Source of the DNA: Flavobacterium arcticum | GTDB lineage: Bacteria; Bacteroidota; Bacteroidia; Flavobacteriales; Flavobacteriaceae | Length of the DNA stretch: 64,000 nt | Direction of reading: 5' to 3' | NCBI RefSeq assembly: GCF_003344925.1 | Contig: NZ_CP031188.1 | Location: 186,001-250,000, forward strand | Part shown: positions 41,402 to 50,691 of the stretch, piece by piece | How the letters are laid out: each line of letters starts with the position of its first letter | How positions within the stretch are numbered: the first letter of the stretch is position 1 | The notes under the pieces: model-generated | The model's database searches: none | What the model was told of the DNA's origin: nothing | The model's input: the letters and a program-made list of their open reading frames with translations, nothing else | Program-made: the position numbers and the translations under genes

Positions 41402-43840
41402 ATGATTATGAGACAATTACTATTACTTACAACACTATTGCTAAATACCATCCTCTTTGCTCAAGATTATCAATTTTTAGGAAATTATAACGGTCAAGGA
41501 GTTCCTGCATATTTAGAACAACCTGGCGATGTGGTTACACAAGCTACTTTAGATCTAGTTAGTAACTCTATACCCGAAGGATTTCCTGTACCTGTTTATA
41601 ACCCTCAATATATATCTGCTGGGTATGATACTGATCTTATTATTGATGCCAGTGCGGCAGTATGGGTAACTTTTGTACAAGAAGGTGCCGGATATAGAAA
41701 TATACTTGGTTTTTACACTTACGATATTAACAACCCACCTACAAGTACACCACAACCAGAAGATATTACTATAGTATTCCCTAATATATCTGCCTCTGGT
41801 TCTGGCGGAGGACTATTAGCTGGTGATAAGGTAAAAATTGGCGATTTTGAAGCTGGAACAGGAGTTGGTTGGGTACTTTTAGCTAACGGCTGGAACGGAT
41901 CTGTTACAAGCGGACAATGGCAGTTGTTTTCTAATCCTGATTTTAACCCAGAAGCTGATGAAGATTTAAGAAACCATAACGTGTTACTTGCCGATCCTGA
42001 TAACGAAAGACTAATTCTTGGTTTTGAAGATATAAGAAGAGATTACTCTTCATGTGATAACGATTTTAACGATGCCGTATTCTATATCACATCAAACCCT
42101 TATACTGCTATGCGAGTAGCTAATGTTGCAGATGTAAGTACCGCTGCAGATGTGTCTTCGGGTAATGATGGCGGGTTAGAAAGTAATGGTGACCTTGCAA
42201 GACTTATAGCCAAACGTAATTTTAAAAGAGTACAAACAAACAGTTTTTTAAATAAAAAATCGCTTCAATCTCCTTTTACAATATCTAATATGGGGATGAA
42301 AAGCACAATGACAACTATAGAGAGTTTATTTCCTGATACAGGAATGTTTGGTAACGAAACTGCTTTTATTTCTAGCCCTGAAGACTTAATAGGTATTACA
42401 AATGCAGATGAGATATTTTCTATAGATTATTATAATGGTAGCGAAAGAGTTGCTGCTGCATTAGCTACAAAAACTACAGATGCTGTTTATGACCACTCTA
42501 AAGTAATATGCGACAGGCTTAATGGTTCATCATTAGAAGATGTAAGAACAATAAAGCTACAGGGACATGAAATAATAATGGTAAAATTAAAAAGAGCCAA
42601 TGGTATTATAGAGTATGCACTTAGTTTTTCTATAGAAGAAAATGCTTCTCAAAATATTTTACACAGTTACTGGAATATTGCACAATATCCTACTGCTAAC
42701 TATACTAACTTCCAGTTTTGGGGTGCTAATATGGGGCAAGTATGTAGTGTAGCGAACCATGTATTAAATCAATTAGAAGATGAAAACCCTGTAATAGCTA
42801 CCGAAATGGAGGATAGAATACCATCGGTATTTGTAAAAAACGGAGTATATAGAAACGGAATGCTTACTCTTGAAATTGTAAATAAAACAATGGCATCTAC
42901 ACTAACTTTTGAAGGGAACAAGAAAGTTACTGAACTAGCCGATACCGAAAACTTTACTGAAGAAATTACTCTAAATACTGACTTTAATCAAACAATACAG
43001 GTAAATACTAATGGTATATTTGATATTGGGTTCTCTATAAATGCAAACACCTCTGTAAGAAATGATGGATTATATATGGCAGATGGACCTTGGGGGGTGG
43101 ATTATAACGAAACTGAAGCATCAGTATCAGCATTTAATGTAGAGCCATACATTGCAAATACTGAAACAGAAAATGGCGTTTATAATATAGAAAGAGATGC
43201 AACAGTATCAGGAACACTATATGGTACAGTAAACCTTTTTAGAAACATACTTGCCGGTGAGCTTACATTTGATGCATCAGAATATGAAGCTGTAAACTTT
43301 AACTATCAAAGCTCGCACGCTATAGAGGTAGTAATGGTAACCGAAGGACTGAGTGACTGGAATAACCGTTTAAGGTTTCAAATTCCTGCTAACCAAAACA
43401 TGACAGAATACAGCATCACACTAAGTAGTTTTTCTAACGGTACAGAAAGTTATGAAGGTGGTAACATAAAAGAGTTTGTTTTCTCTATCATTGGTAACTA
43501 TACTTCATTTGAGCCTTTTACTGCTAGTGTATCTGCTCTTAGATTAGGAACACAGGCAGCACTTAATACAAATACATTTGAAGCACTATCTACTACTAAA
43601 ATGTTTAACTACCCTAATCCTTTCTCTGGGAACACAACTATTGTGCTACCACAGCAAACAAGCAAAGCTAATGTGCAACTGGTAGATATGACAGGAAGAG
43701 TTGTAATGAATAACAACTATACTGTTTCTAGCAATAATGAGATAGCGGTAACAGCCGACGGATTACCAAAAGGAATATATATTATGATGGTAACAACAGA
43801 AGAGAACAAGACCTACCAAACACGATGTGCGGTACAATAA
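41402..43840 (+). CDS. T9SS-exported DUF4114 protein
   Basis: The 812-residue protein has a signal peptide (~1-20, ending LFAQ). Residues ~60-215 form a DUF4114 domain: AVWVTFVQEGAGYRNILGFY, DKVKIGDFEAGTGVGWVLL, and near the end ILGFEDIRRDYSSCDNDFND, an acidic cluster that may bind calcium. A long middle region of unknown fold follows (~250-720). The last ~75 residues (FNYPNPFSGNTTIVLPQ to TRCAVQ) are a type A sorting domain, so it should be exported by the type IX secretion system to the cell surface. ATG 41402 and 41408 are both possible. DUF4114 proteins occur in adhesins and surface proteins. Confidence 0.88.
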   Translation: MIMRQLLLLTTLLLNTILFAQDYQFLGNYNGQGVPAYLEQPGDVVTQATLDLVSNSIPEGFPVPVYNPQYISAGYDTDLIIDASAAVWVTFVQEGAGYRNILGFYTYDINNPPTSTPQPEDITIVFPNISASGSGGGLLAGDKVKIGDFEAGTGVGWVLLANGWNGSVTSGQWQLFSNPDFNPEADEDLRNHNVLLADPDNERLILGFEDIRRDYSSCDNDFNDAVFYITSNPYTAMRVANVADVSTAADVSSGNDGGLESNGDLARLIAKRNFKRVQTNSFLNKKSLQSPFTISNMGMKSTMTTIESLFPDTGMFGNETAFISSPEDLIGITNADEIFSIDYYNGSERVAAALATKTTDAVYDHSKVICDRLNGSSLEDVRTIKLQGHEIIMVKLKRANGIIEYALSFSIEENASQNILHSYWNIAQYPTANYTNFQFWGANMGQVCSVANHVLNQLEDENPVIATEMEDRIPSVFVKNGVYRNGMLTLEIVNKTMASTLTFEGNKKVTELADTENFTEEITLNTDFNQTIQVNTNGIFDIGFSINANTSVRNDGLYMADGPWGVDYNETEASVSAFNVEPYIANTETENGVYNIERDATVSGTLYGTVNLFRNILAGELTFDASEYEAVNFNYQSSHAIEVVMVTEGLSDWNNRLRFQIPANQNMTEYSITLSSFSNGTESYEGGNIKEFVFSIIGNYTSFEPFTASVSALRLGTQAALNTNTFEALSTTKMFNYPNPFSGNTTIVLPQQTSKANVQLVDMTGRVVMNNNYTVSSNNEIAVTADGLPKGIYIMMVTTEENKTYQTRCAVQ

Positions 43841-43890
43841 AGAATTAGTAGTAATATACAACTTAGGGAAAACACAGCTACTAAACCCTG

Positions 43891-43927
43891 ACCGGGAAAG
43901 GATATATATTCTTTCTCGGTTTTTTAT
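43891..43927 (+). terminator. Rho-independent terminator of the DUF4114 gene
   Basis: ACCGGGAAAG (43891) pairs with CTTTCTCGGT (43911-43920), with one mismatch, followed by a T-run. It ends next to the stop of the convergent flippase gene. Confidence 0.75.
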
Positions 43928-45211
43928 TTACATAAAAGTGTAAAAGCCCAGTTTTTTACGGATAATAATTACAAATACAGTATTTACATAAATGTTAGTG
44001 ACTAAACTTGCTGTCGCAGCTCCCTCTATACCATAAGTAGGAATAAGGAAGATATTAAGTACTACATTGACCACAAAACCCGAAAAGAAAATTACACTAA
44101 CGCTCTTCTGATTGTTAGTCATATTTAGTATTTGGTCTACATTTCCTGTCATAGCATTATACAAACCACCAAGGGTAATAAGTATTAAAGTAACACCTCC
44201 TAGCCCAGCATGATCATCAAACACACTAAGTATTATATCTCTAAAAAAAATAAGCCCGAAAGCTAACGGTAATGTTAATATTATAACAAGCTGTGTAGAA
44301 CGATTTATTACCTTTCGCATCTCCAATACATTTTTTTGATGGTACAGTTCTGATACTTTGGGTAGTATTACAGCATTCATAGATACCACAAAAAAGAGTG
44401 ACAAATAGCCTACTTTAAAAGCTGTATTATAAATACCTATCTGAGCTTCGGTTTCAAAACGCCCTAGCATTAGCATATCTGTCCAGTTTAACAATAGTAG
44501 AAAAATACCGCTCATCATCATCGGGAACGATTTCTTAAAAATATCACGTTTTGTTATATCAGGATAAATAACTTTAGATCTCTTACCGAAAATATAAATA
44601 AGCCCAAGAAGAAGTGTAAGCAGGTAAGCCCCTATATAGGCATAAAAGGTAAAATAATCACCTATATCATTGTAGTACAAAAACAATAATGCGGTTATAA
44701 AAAATACATTAGGCAAAATGAATATTGAAAGCCCATAAAATATAAACTTCTTTATTGCCATAAAATAGTAACAAATAATTTCGTGAACTATCATACAGGG
44801 TGTGCCTAGAGCAATAATAAGGATGTAATTGTACATATATTCTTTCTCAAAAATATATGACGAGATAAAACCTGCTCCTACCGAAAAAAGTAAGATAGGA
44901 ACTAAAGATGACAGTAGTACTAGTTTTATTGATTTTACTAATAACCCCTTTGATTCCTCTGTATTCTTAAATGCTCCAGAAAAACTTACAAAAGCATTGG
45001 GTAAACCTAATGCAAAAAACATAGCAGCTATTTGCATAACAGTAAGCGCTAGCGAATATCTACCCCAAACCGTTTCGCCATAGTAATTGGTCATAAACCA
45101 CATGACTATAAAACTAAAAAGCATAGCGATCATTCGGAATAAAAAGTTTACACCTCCCTTAGAAAGTACATAGTGCAAAGCCTCTTTATCAGCAAGTAGT
45201 TTTTTTATCAT
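43928..45211 (-). CDS. Polysaccharide flippase-like membrane protein (second copy)
   Basis: The 427-residue protein has about 12 hydrophobic segments and the flippase pattern GGVNFLFRMIAMLFSFIVMW, then ETVWGRYSLALTVMQIAAM and FALGLPNAF. It is a distant relative of the flippase at 31349-32614, not a close duplicate. The gene starts 2 bases after the stop of a glycosyltransferase-like gene, so the two are one operon. Together they could make and move a second glycan, separate from the locus at 22867-35011. Confidence 0.88.
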   Translation of the reverse strand: MIKKLLADKEALHYVLSKGGVNFLFRMIAMLFSFIVMWFMTNYYGETVWGRYSLALTVMQIAAMFFALGLPNAFVSFSGAFKNTEESKGLLVKSIKLVLLSSLVPILLFSVGAGFISSYIFEKEYMYNYILIIALGTPCMIVHEIICYYFMAIKKFIFYGLSIFILPNVFFITALLFLYYNDIGDYFTFYAYIGAYLLTLLLGLIYIFGKRSKVIYPDITKRDIFKKSFPMMMSGIFLLLLNWTDMLMLGRFETEAQIGIYNTAFKVGYLSLFFVVSMNAVILPKVSELYHQKNVLEMRKVINRSTQLVIILTLPLAFGLIFFRDIILSVFDDHAGLGGVTLILITLGGLYNAMTGNVDQILNMTNNQKSVSVIFFSGFVVNVVLNIFLIPTYGIEGAATASLVTNIYVNTVFVIIIRKKLGFYTFM

Positions 45212-45213
45212 GA

Positions 45214-46044
45214 TTATATTTCCGCTTTCAGTTCGTTAACTATTCCCTCCCAGTCTTGTAAGGGCGACATAGTTTCTATATGCATATGTGTAGCAACTGA
45301 TGGCATAGGCGAAAGACATAATAATTTATTAAAAAAGAAAGACTTACCATATAAGTTATTACTCAGGTAGCGGTCATTAGCCTTATTTGCTGACTTCCAT
45401 AAAGTTCTTCTTTTTCTTTTTACATCTTTTACCTGCATCAAGAATGTAAAAGTAGTATCATATACCTGCCTCCAGTGGCTATTGGTAGTATGAAATATAA
45501 AATCACGATTACTATACTCCTGTTCATAACGATCAGGGTAGTCCGTAGGAAAAACAACAATATTAGGTTTTGTAAAAAATCTAGGTATAGAAAATAACTT
45601 TATTTTTCGTTTTCTTAAAAGCTGTTTTATTTTTATGCTACTAGGCTGTATAGTCTCTTTTTCAGAAATAAGCGTTACTATTTTTTGCATCGCATCTTTA
45701 GTATGCAAGTAGTCATCTTCACAAAAATAAACCCACTCATCATCATTAAATCGTTCGGCTATTTTAATAGTTTCTCTTATCGAATTATCATTCCCAAATA
45801 CACCTTCTACAAACTCTATATCAAAGTTTAAAAAAAAGGCTTTCATCTCTGGCGAAAGGTTATCACCAAGTACTACAATATGATAATTAAACCCCTGTAA
45901 AGCATTATGTAGACTCTTGAAACACAATTTTATAAGAGTCTTTTTATCAAGATTAAAAGGTCTTGGTGCATTATGAACTGCATTGACCAAATCGCATGAT
46001 CTAAAAATAATATTTATCTTGGGGTTTGCTCCTGCTACGTTCAT
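45214..46044 (-). CDS. Glycosyltransferase-like protein
   Basis: The 276-residue protein begins with a GT-A-like fold: NIIFRSCDLVNAVHNAPRPF, then YHIVVLGDNLSPEMKAFF and IEFVEGVFGNDNSIRET. The metal-binding motif is VYFCEDDYLHTKDAM (Glu109-Asp110-Asp111). The C-terminal half contains a basic segment (RKRKIKLF) and ends with MSPLQDWEGIVNELK. It does not match a well-known family closely in my reading. The gene precedes a flippase gene, so a role in assembling a lipid-linked glycan is likely. Confidence 0.72.
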   Translation of the reverse strand: MNVAGANPKINIIFRSCDLVNAVHNAPRPFNLDKKTLIKLCFKSLHNALQGFNYHIVVLGDNLSPEMKAFFLNFDIEFVEGVFGNDNSIRETIKIAERFNDDEWVYFCEDDYLHTKDAMQKIVTLISEKETIQPSSIKIKQLLRKRKIKLFSIPRFFTKPNIVVFPTDYPDRYEQEYSNRDFIFHTTNSHWRQVYDTTFTFLMQVKDVKRKRRTLWKSANKANDRYLSNNLYGKSFFFNKLLCLSPMPSVATHMHIETMSPLQDWEGIVNELKAEI

Positions 46045-46276
46045 ATCAATTTTTAACTCTTAAAGAAATATATCTAAAAATAATAAAGACGTAAAATTAG
46101 TCTAAAAAACACAATATGAAAATTTAAGGTTACAACTGTTATGTAAAAGTATATAATGAAACTTTTATTGTAGATACTATTAAACGTAATAGTAAGGTAT
46201 ATCTGTTTATAATTAATCTCTTTTGACCATAAACAGGTTCTAAAAAAATTGTAAATTAACACTCTAAAAGATATGC

Positions 46277-47173
46277 ATGTCTAATATTAATTTAATCATA
46301 GAAGAGCGTCCTAGCAATATAGGAAATTTTCTAGTTGGCAGATTACTACCCTTTAGAGAAAAACGAATGGTGGGTCCTTTTGCTTTTATAGACCACATGG
46401 GACCAGTAGCACTTAACGACCATGAAAATCTTGATGTAGGACCACACCCACATATAGGGCTCTCTACCCTTACCTACTTGTTTGAAGGTAGCATTATGCA
46501 CCGTGATAGTTTGGGTACAGTAGTAGAAATTAAGCCTGGACAAGTAAACTGGATGACAGCAGGTAATGGTATAGTACACTCTGAGCGAACACCTGATTAT
46601 CTCAGAACTTCCGAAAAAATGCTACACGGTTTACAAATATGGGTAGCACTACCCAAACATCTAGAAAACATAGCCCCCTCTTTTACCCATATAGATGAAG
46701 ATGAAATGCCCGTATGGGATATTAATGGTATAAAAGCAAAACTTATTGCAGGAGAAGCTTTCGGAAAAAAATCGCCCGTACCTGTATATAGTCCTCTTTA
46801 TTTTATCGAGCTAAAAAGCACCGATAAAACAACAATAAGCATTGGTAATGAACTATATGGCGAAAGCGCAATCTACATACTAGATGGTAGTATAAAAATT
46901 GAAGGCGCTACTTTTTCTCCAAAACAGTTATTAGTCGCTAAAGAAACATCTCTTTGTGAGTTTACAATGAATGAAAACACCATTATATACATTTTTGGTG
47001 GCGAACCTTTTGCTGAACCTAGACATATATATTGGAATTTTGTCGCCTCTACAAGAGCGGCCATAGAAGAAGCTAAAGAACGGTGGGTAGCTCAAAAATT
47101 CCCAACCATACCTAATGAAACAGGATATGTACCGCTACCAGAACAAAACACAAACTTTAAACTAAAAAATTAA
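46277..47173 (+). CDS. Pirin-family cupin protein
   Basis: The 298-residue protein has two cupin domains. The metal ligands are all present in the first: His57 and His59 in GPHPHIGLSTL, and His101 and Glu103 in GIVHSERTP, as in human pirin. The N-terminal FREKRMVGPFAFIDHMGP is the family signature. Bacterial pirins bind iron; some degrade quercetin and others regulate enzymes such as pyruvate dehydrogenase. I cannot say which applies. The ATG at 46277 is used because an ATG four bases upstream (46273) leads to a stop after three codons. A small acetyltransferase gene follows after 5 bases. Confidence 0.95.
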   Translation: MSNINLIIEERPSNIGNFLVGRLLPFREKRMVGPFAFIDHMGPVALNDHENLDVGPHPHIGLSTLTYLFEGSIMHRDSLGTVVEIKPGQVNWMTAGNGIVHSERTPDYLRTSEKMLHGLQIWVALPKHLENIAPSFTHIDEDEMPVWDINGIKAKLIAGEAFGKKSPVPVYSPLYFIELKSTDKTTISIGNELYGESAIYILDGSIKIEGATFSPKQLLVAKETSLCEFTMNENTIIYIFGGEPFAEPRHIYWNFVASTRAAIEEAKERWVAQKFPTIPNETGYVPLPEQNTNFKLKN

Positions 47174-47178
47174 ATTAT

Positions 47179-47454
47179 ATGACTATTGAACATTTTGATG
47201 ATGGAAAAAAAGGCTCTTTTAAAGCTACAGATGGAGAAACAGAAGCAGGATTAATGACCTATGTGTGGGCAGGAGAAGAAAAATTTATTATAGAGCATAC
47301 TGTTGGGAATCCAGCTTTTAAAGGAATAGGCATGAAACTACTTGACAAAGCAGTAGCTTTTGCACGCGAAAAAGGAGTAAAAATAATTCCGTTATGCCCG
47401 TTTGCTAAAAAAATGTTCGACCGTAAAGAAGAAATACGAGATGTACTTGCATAA
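47179..47454 (+). CDS. Small GNAT-like N-acetyltransferase
   Basis: The 91-residue protein is of the short YidJ-type (Acetyltransf_CG, PF14542) family: GLMTYVWAGEEKFIIEHT, then VGNPAFKGIGMKLLDKAV as the acetyl-CoA binding loop, and VKIIPLCPFAKKMFDRKEE near the end. These small domains fold like GNAT acetyltransferases, but the acceptor is unknown. It is cotranscribed with pirin and is followed by a strong bidirectional terminator. Confidence 0.92.
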   Translation: MTIEHFDDGKKGSFKATDGETEAGLMTYVWAGEEKFIIEHTVGNPAFKGIGMKLLDKAVAFAREKGVKIIPLCPFAKKMFDRKEEIRDVLA

Positions 47455-47484
47455 CAGCTATAGTAGCCAATACATTAAAAACCA

Positions 47485-47529
47485 TACAAAAGAAAAGCAC
47501 AGTCAATTTGACTGCGCTTTTCTTTTGTA
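47485..47529. terminator. Bidirectional terminator
   Basis: A long stem (TACAAAAGAAAAGCACAGTC with GACTGCGCTTTTCTTTTGTA, one mismatch) around a short AATTT loop, with A/T tracts on both sides, separates the acetyltransferase gene from the convergent rhodanese gene. Confidence 0.88.
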
Positions 47530-47538
47530 TATTACACT

Positions 47539-47925
47539 TTACTTTATAACAGGCTTCTTGGCATCTGTCCATGCATCTATACCGCCATCAAGCTCTACGA
47601 TGCTATTAAATCCTTTCTCTTTCATAATCTTAACTGCCTCAGCACTCCTCCCCCCTACTTTACAATATACATAAACAGGCTTTTCCTTGTCTAACTCTTC
47701 TATACGCTGTTCAAAATCTTTATCATACAAATGTATATTAACCGCCTCTTTAAGATGTCCTCTTTGATATTCTTCGGTAGTGCGCACATCTACTACCTGA
47801 CCTTTATGTTCTGCCATTTTTTCATAAAAAACAGTAGGTTTTACAAGGGTTACACTTTGCTTTCTCGGTTCATTACAAGACACTATTATTAATAATAATG
47901 TAAAGAAGTATATTATTTTTTTCAT
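47539..47925 (-). CDS. Rhodanese-like lipoprotein
   Basis: The 128-residue protein has a lipoprotein signal (lipobox IVSC, Cys17) and one rhodanese domain. QVVDVRTTEEYQRGHLKEAVNI is the substrate-entry signature and the active-site Cys88 lies in VYVYCKVGGRSAEAV. Single-domain rhodaneses transfer sulfur from thiosulfate or polysulfide to a thiol acceptor. The lipid anchor places it in the periplasm. It is divergent from hemN with 115 bases between the start codons. It could take part in sulfur or cyanide handling, but the sequence does not show the acceptor. Confidence 0.93.
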   Translation of the reverse strand: MKKIIYFFTLLLIIVSCNEPRKQSVTLVKPTVFYEKMAEHKGQVVDVRTTEEYQRGHLKEAVNIHLYDKDFEQRIEELDKEKPVYVYCKVGGRSAEAVKIMKEKGFNSIVELDGGIDAWTDAKKPVIK

Positions 47926-47975
47926 GACTATAATTATTAGGTACTAAGGTATAAAAAACAATGAAAAACGGTAGT

Positions 47976-48019
47976 ATGACAATTATCATTTTTTTACGGT
48001 CTATGTACTACTATTTTTG
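47976..48019 (+). promoter_or_regulatory. Crp/Fnr-type box and -7 element of hemN
   Basis: The 14-bp near-palindrome ATGACAATTATCAT (47976-47989, 12 of 14 positions symmetric) is centred 36.5 bases before the last G of TATTTTTG (48012-48019). No TTG -33 element is present, as expected for an activator-dependent promoter. The same box with the same spacing occurs before ccoS and ccoI. Confidence 0.75.
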
Positions 48020-48040
48020 AACATTGAAAATAGTACTGTT

Positions 48041-49405
48041 ATGGAAAATTCGATTATACAAAAATATAATGTACCTGGACCTCGCTACACAAGCTATCCT
48101 ACTGTACCGTATTGGGAAGAAGATTCTTTTACAACTGGGCAGTGGATACAAACCATGCAACAGGCTTTTAATGAAAGTAATGCTACCGAAGGTATTAGCC
48201 TATACATACACCTACCATTCTGTGAGAGTATGTGTACTTTTTGTGGATGTAATAAACGTATAACTAAACGTCATGACGTAGAAGAGGTATATATAAATGC
48301 AGTACTAAAAGAATGGGCATTATATTGCGAAATGTTACCCGAAACACCAAAAATAAAAGAATTGCATCTTGGGGGTGGCACACCTACTTTTTTTAGCCCT
48401 GATAATCTAGAAAAGCTAATTGCAGGCATTTTAAAACATAGTAAAAAAGCTGAGGGATATGAATTTAGTTTTGAAGGACACCCCAACAATACTACTAGAG
48501 AGCATTTACAAAGATTATACGACTTAGGTTTTCGCAGGGTTAGTTTTGGCGTACAGGATTATAACGAAACCGTTCAGAGGGCTATACATAGACTACAATC
48601 GTTTCATAATGTGGCAAAAGTAACTTTTTGGGCAAAAGAAATAGGTTACACCTCTATAAGCCATGATTTAGTATTTGGGTTACCTTTCCAAACTGTAGAA
48701 AACATTACTGATACTATAGAAAAAACAAAATCGTTAGACCCCGACAGAATATCATTTTACAGTTATGCACACGTGCCTTGGATAAAAGGCAACGGACAAC
48801 GCGGTTTTGATGAAAGTAACTTACCTAAAGATGAAGAGAAACGAATGCTGTATGAAGAAGGTAAAAAATTACTAGCTCAAAAAGGATTTCATGAAATAGG
48901 AATGGATCACTTCGCTTTAGAAACCGACAGTATGCATGAAGCTTTTACAAAAGGTAAACTGCACCGTAACTTTATGGGGTATAGTGCCAGTAAAACACAA
49001 CTAATGATAGGTTTAGGTGTATCGTCTATAAGTGATAGCTGGTATAGTTTTGCGCAAAATGAAAAAAACTTAGAAGATTATTACCATAAACTAGAGATGA
49101 ATGAGCTACCTGTATTTAGAGGACATTTACTTACCGATGAAGATCTTGTAATACGCAAACATATACTAAATCTAATGTGTAGCTTTAAAACATCATGGCA
49201 AGAAGAGTCGCAATACTTTACCGAATTGCCCGAAGTATTACTAAGCCTTCATGAAATGGAAAATGATGAACTGCTTACTATAGGAAAAGATACCTTAACA
49301 GTAACCGAAAAAGGAAAAGCATTTGTAAGGAATATATGTATGGCATTTGACCTAAGACTAAAACGCAAAGCACCACAAACAAAACTGTTCTCGATGACAA
49401 TATAA
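48041..49405 (+). CDS. hemN: Oxygen-independent coproporphyrinogen III oxidase
   Basis: I place the start at ATG 48041 (MENSIIQKYNVPGPRYTSYP), giving 454 residues. A longer frame to TTG 48017 overlaps the -7 element. The protein is a radical SAM enzyme: FCESMCTFCGCNKR holds the CxxxCxxC cluster motif, and GGGTPTFF and RVSFGVQDYNETVQ are family hallmarks. It decarboxylates coproporphyrinogen III to protoporphyrinogen IX without oxygen. The promoter box is shared with the cbb3 oxidase genes that need its product, so it is induced with them in low oxygen, as far as the sequence suggests. Confidence 0.97.
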   Translation: MENSIIQKYNVPGPRYTSYPTVPYWEEDSFTTGQWIQTMQQAFNESNATEGISLYIHLPFCESMCTFCGCNKRITKRHDVEEVYINAVLKEWALYCEMLPETPKIKELHLGGGTPTFFSPDNLEKLIAGILKHSKKAEGYEFSFEGHPNNTTREHLQRLYDLGFRRVSFGVQDYNETVQRAIHRLQSFHNVAKVTFWAKEIGYTSISHDLVFGLPFQTVENITDTIEKTKSLDPDRISFYSYAHVPWIKGNGQRGFDESNLPKDEEKRMLYEEGKKLLAQKGFHEIGMDHFALETDSMHEAFTKGKLHRNFMGYSASKTQLMIGLGVSSISDSWYSFAQNEKNLEDYYHKLEMNELPVFRGHLLTDEDLVIRKHILNLMCSFKTSWQEESQYFTELPEVLLSLHEMENDELLTIGKDTLTVTEKGKAFVRNICMAFDLRLKRKAPQTKLFSMTI

Positions 49406-49440
49406 AAAATTATAGTCTATTCTTAATTCTTACTAAACAT

Positions 49441-49474
49441 AAAAAAAGCCTCTAATTAATTAGAGGCTTTTTTT
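49441..49474. terminator. Bidirectional terminator
   Basis: A palindrome AAAAAAAGCCTCTAATT / AATTAGAGGCTTTTTTT serves hemN and the convergent cco operon. It ends just before the stop codon of the TauE/SafE-like gene. Confidence 0.92.
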
Positions 49475-49476
49475 AT

Positions 49477-50190
49477 TTATGGATTTATAAGTACACAGTC
49501 TGGATTGCTTTGTACAAAAAGACTAGCATCGGAAGGAGATATGAAAGGTATGCCAAGCCCAAGTCCTCTCACTATAAATAACATTCCTATAAAAACAGCT
49601 ACATAAGGAACAAGACCAGAAACTTTATTACGCCAATGACCCGACATAAAACCCGATATATATACTACTGCGCTCATCATTGGTATAGTACCTGCGCCAT
49701 AGAGTAACATATAACCTACACCTAATGTAGCATTTTGCATCGCAATAGCACCAAACAAAGCAGCATATACCATTCCGCAAGGCAAAAAGCCATTTAAAAG
49801 TCCTGTTATAAACAGTGCTTTATAGCTTCTTTTTTTAAACTGGTTACCTAGACTAGTTTTTACTTTAGCTATTAATCTATATACAGGTTTAGAAAAGTTG
49901 TAGCGCATAAATACTCTCTCAGGAATCATTGCAATACCTATCATTATAATCCCTGCAATTATAGATAATTGCTGTTGCATACCTGCCAAGTATAAACCTT
50001 TACCAATAATACCAAAAACAAGCCCCAAGCTACCATATGCAGTAAGCCTACCCAAATGGTATAACATTATTTGGAATGCTTTTTTTGCAGGGTTATTTCT
50101 ATCTACAGGTAGCATCATGGCTATAGGACCACACATGCCTATACAATGTAAGCTAGAAAGTAAACCTAATATGAAAGCTGAATATAACAT
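49477..50190 (-). CDS. TauE/SafE-family membrane protein of the cco cluster
   Basis: The 237-residue protein has about six membrane segments and belongs to the short DsbD-like 'sulfite exporter TauE/SafE' group (PF13386): LGLLSSLHCIGMCGPIAMML at the start, with LFITGLLNGFLPCGMVYAAL in the middle. Its two cysteine motifs (HCIGMC, FLPCG) are typical. In many Bacteroidota and Proteobacteria it follows the ccoGH genes and probably helps copper delivery or redox handling for cbb3 assembly. It is the last gene of the cco operon and ends at the bidirectional terminator. Confidence 0.92.
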   Translation of the reverse strand: MLYSAFILGLLSSLHCIGMCGPIAMMLPVDRNNPAKKAFQIMLYHLGRLTAYGSLGLVFGIIGKGLYLAGMQQQLSIIAGIIMIGIAMIPERVFMRYNFSKPVYRLIAKVKTSLGNQFKKRSYKALFITGLLNGFLPCGMVYAALFGAIAMQNATLGVGYMLLYGAGTIPMMSAVVYISGFMSGHWRNKVSGLVPYVAVFIGMLFIVRGLGLGIPFISPSDASLFVQSNPDCVLINP

Positions 50191-50223
50191 TTGTATATTA
50201 TATAAGGTTTTACATTACAAAAT

Positions 50224-50679
50224 CTATTCTATAGTAAGCATTGCACTATTTTGATAGCCTACATTACTATATTGCCATTCTATAGCAATGTCCCAACGAC
50301 CGCCTGCCATATCACTTTTAGGTATGAGCAGATAAGGCACTGAAATTGAAATAGGAATCTCAAAATCCAGTTTTTGGTTAGACGGTCGGTATAAGGACAC
50401 TTTACCTGTTATCTTGGAAGCATCAAAAGCTTCAGGAAAATTAATTTTTATAAATTCATCATCTTGTGCTACAGTAACTCTATCGTTCAAGTCAGCAGCA
50501 TTTTGCTCTCTATCTAATTTTGCTTGTAATATGCGTTCTTGCTTATAATAGTCTTCTACAACAAGCTCGTTGTCATACTGATTATCTGTTTGAACTTTTA
50601 TAACAAAAAATAATATAAAGCTGATAAAAAGCGTAAACGCAATAACAATTCCTGTTCCCCAATTTATCTTAATTTTCAT
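50224..50679 (-). CDS. ccoH: cbb3 oxidase assembly protein CcoH (FixH-like)
   Basis: The 151-residue protein has one N-terminal membrane segment (NWGTGIVIAFTLFISFILFF) and an exported beta-rich domain, with VEDYYKQERILQAKLDREQN as the family marker following the membrane segment. FixH/CcoH helps copper insertion and stability of the cbb3 oxidase. It lies 12 bases after ccoG and 33 bases before the TauE/SafE-like gene. Confidence 0.93.
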   Translation of the reverse strand: MKIKINWGTGIVIAFTLFISFILFFVIKVQTDNQYDNELVVEDYYKQERILQAKLDREQNAADLNDRVTVAQDDEFIKINFPEAFDASKITGKVSLYRPSNQKLDFEIPISISVPYLLIPKSDMAGGRWDIAIEWQYSNVGYQNSAMLTIE

Positions 50680-50691
50680 AATGTTATCGTT

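Noticed and set aside
47402..47674. 90-residue open frame on the plus strand after the acetyltransferase
   Set aside because: It crosses the bidirectional terminator and is antisense to the rhodanese gene.
48017..48040. TTG start of hemN
   Set aside because: It overlaps the -7 element; ATG 48041 matches the usual HemN N-terminus.
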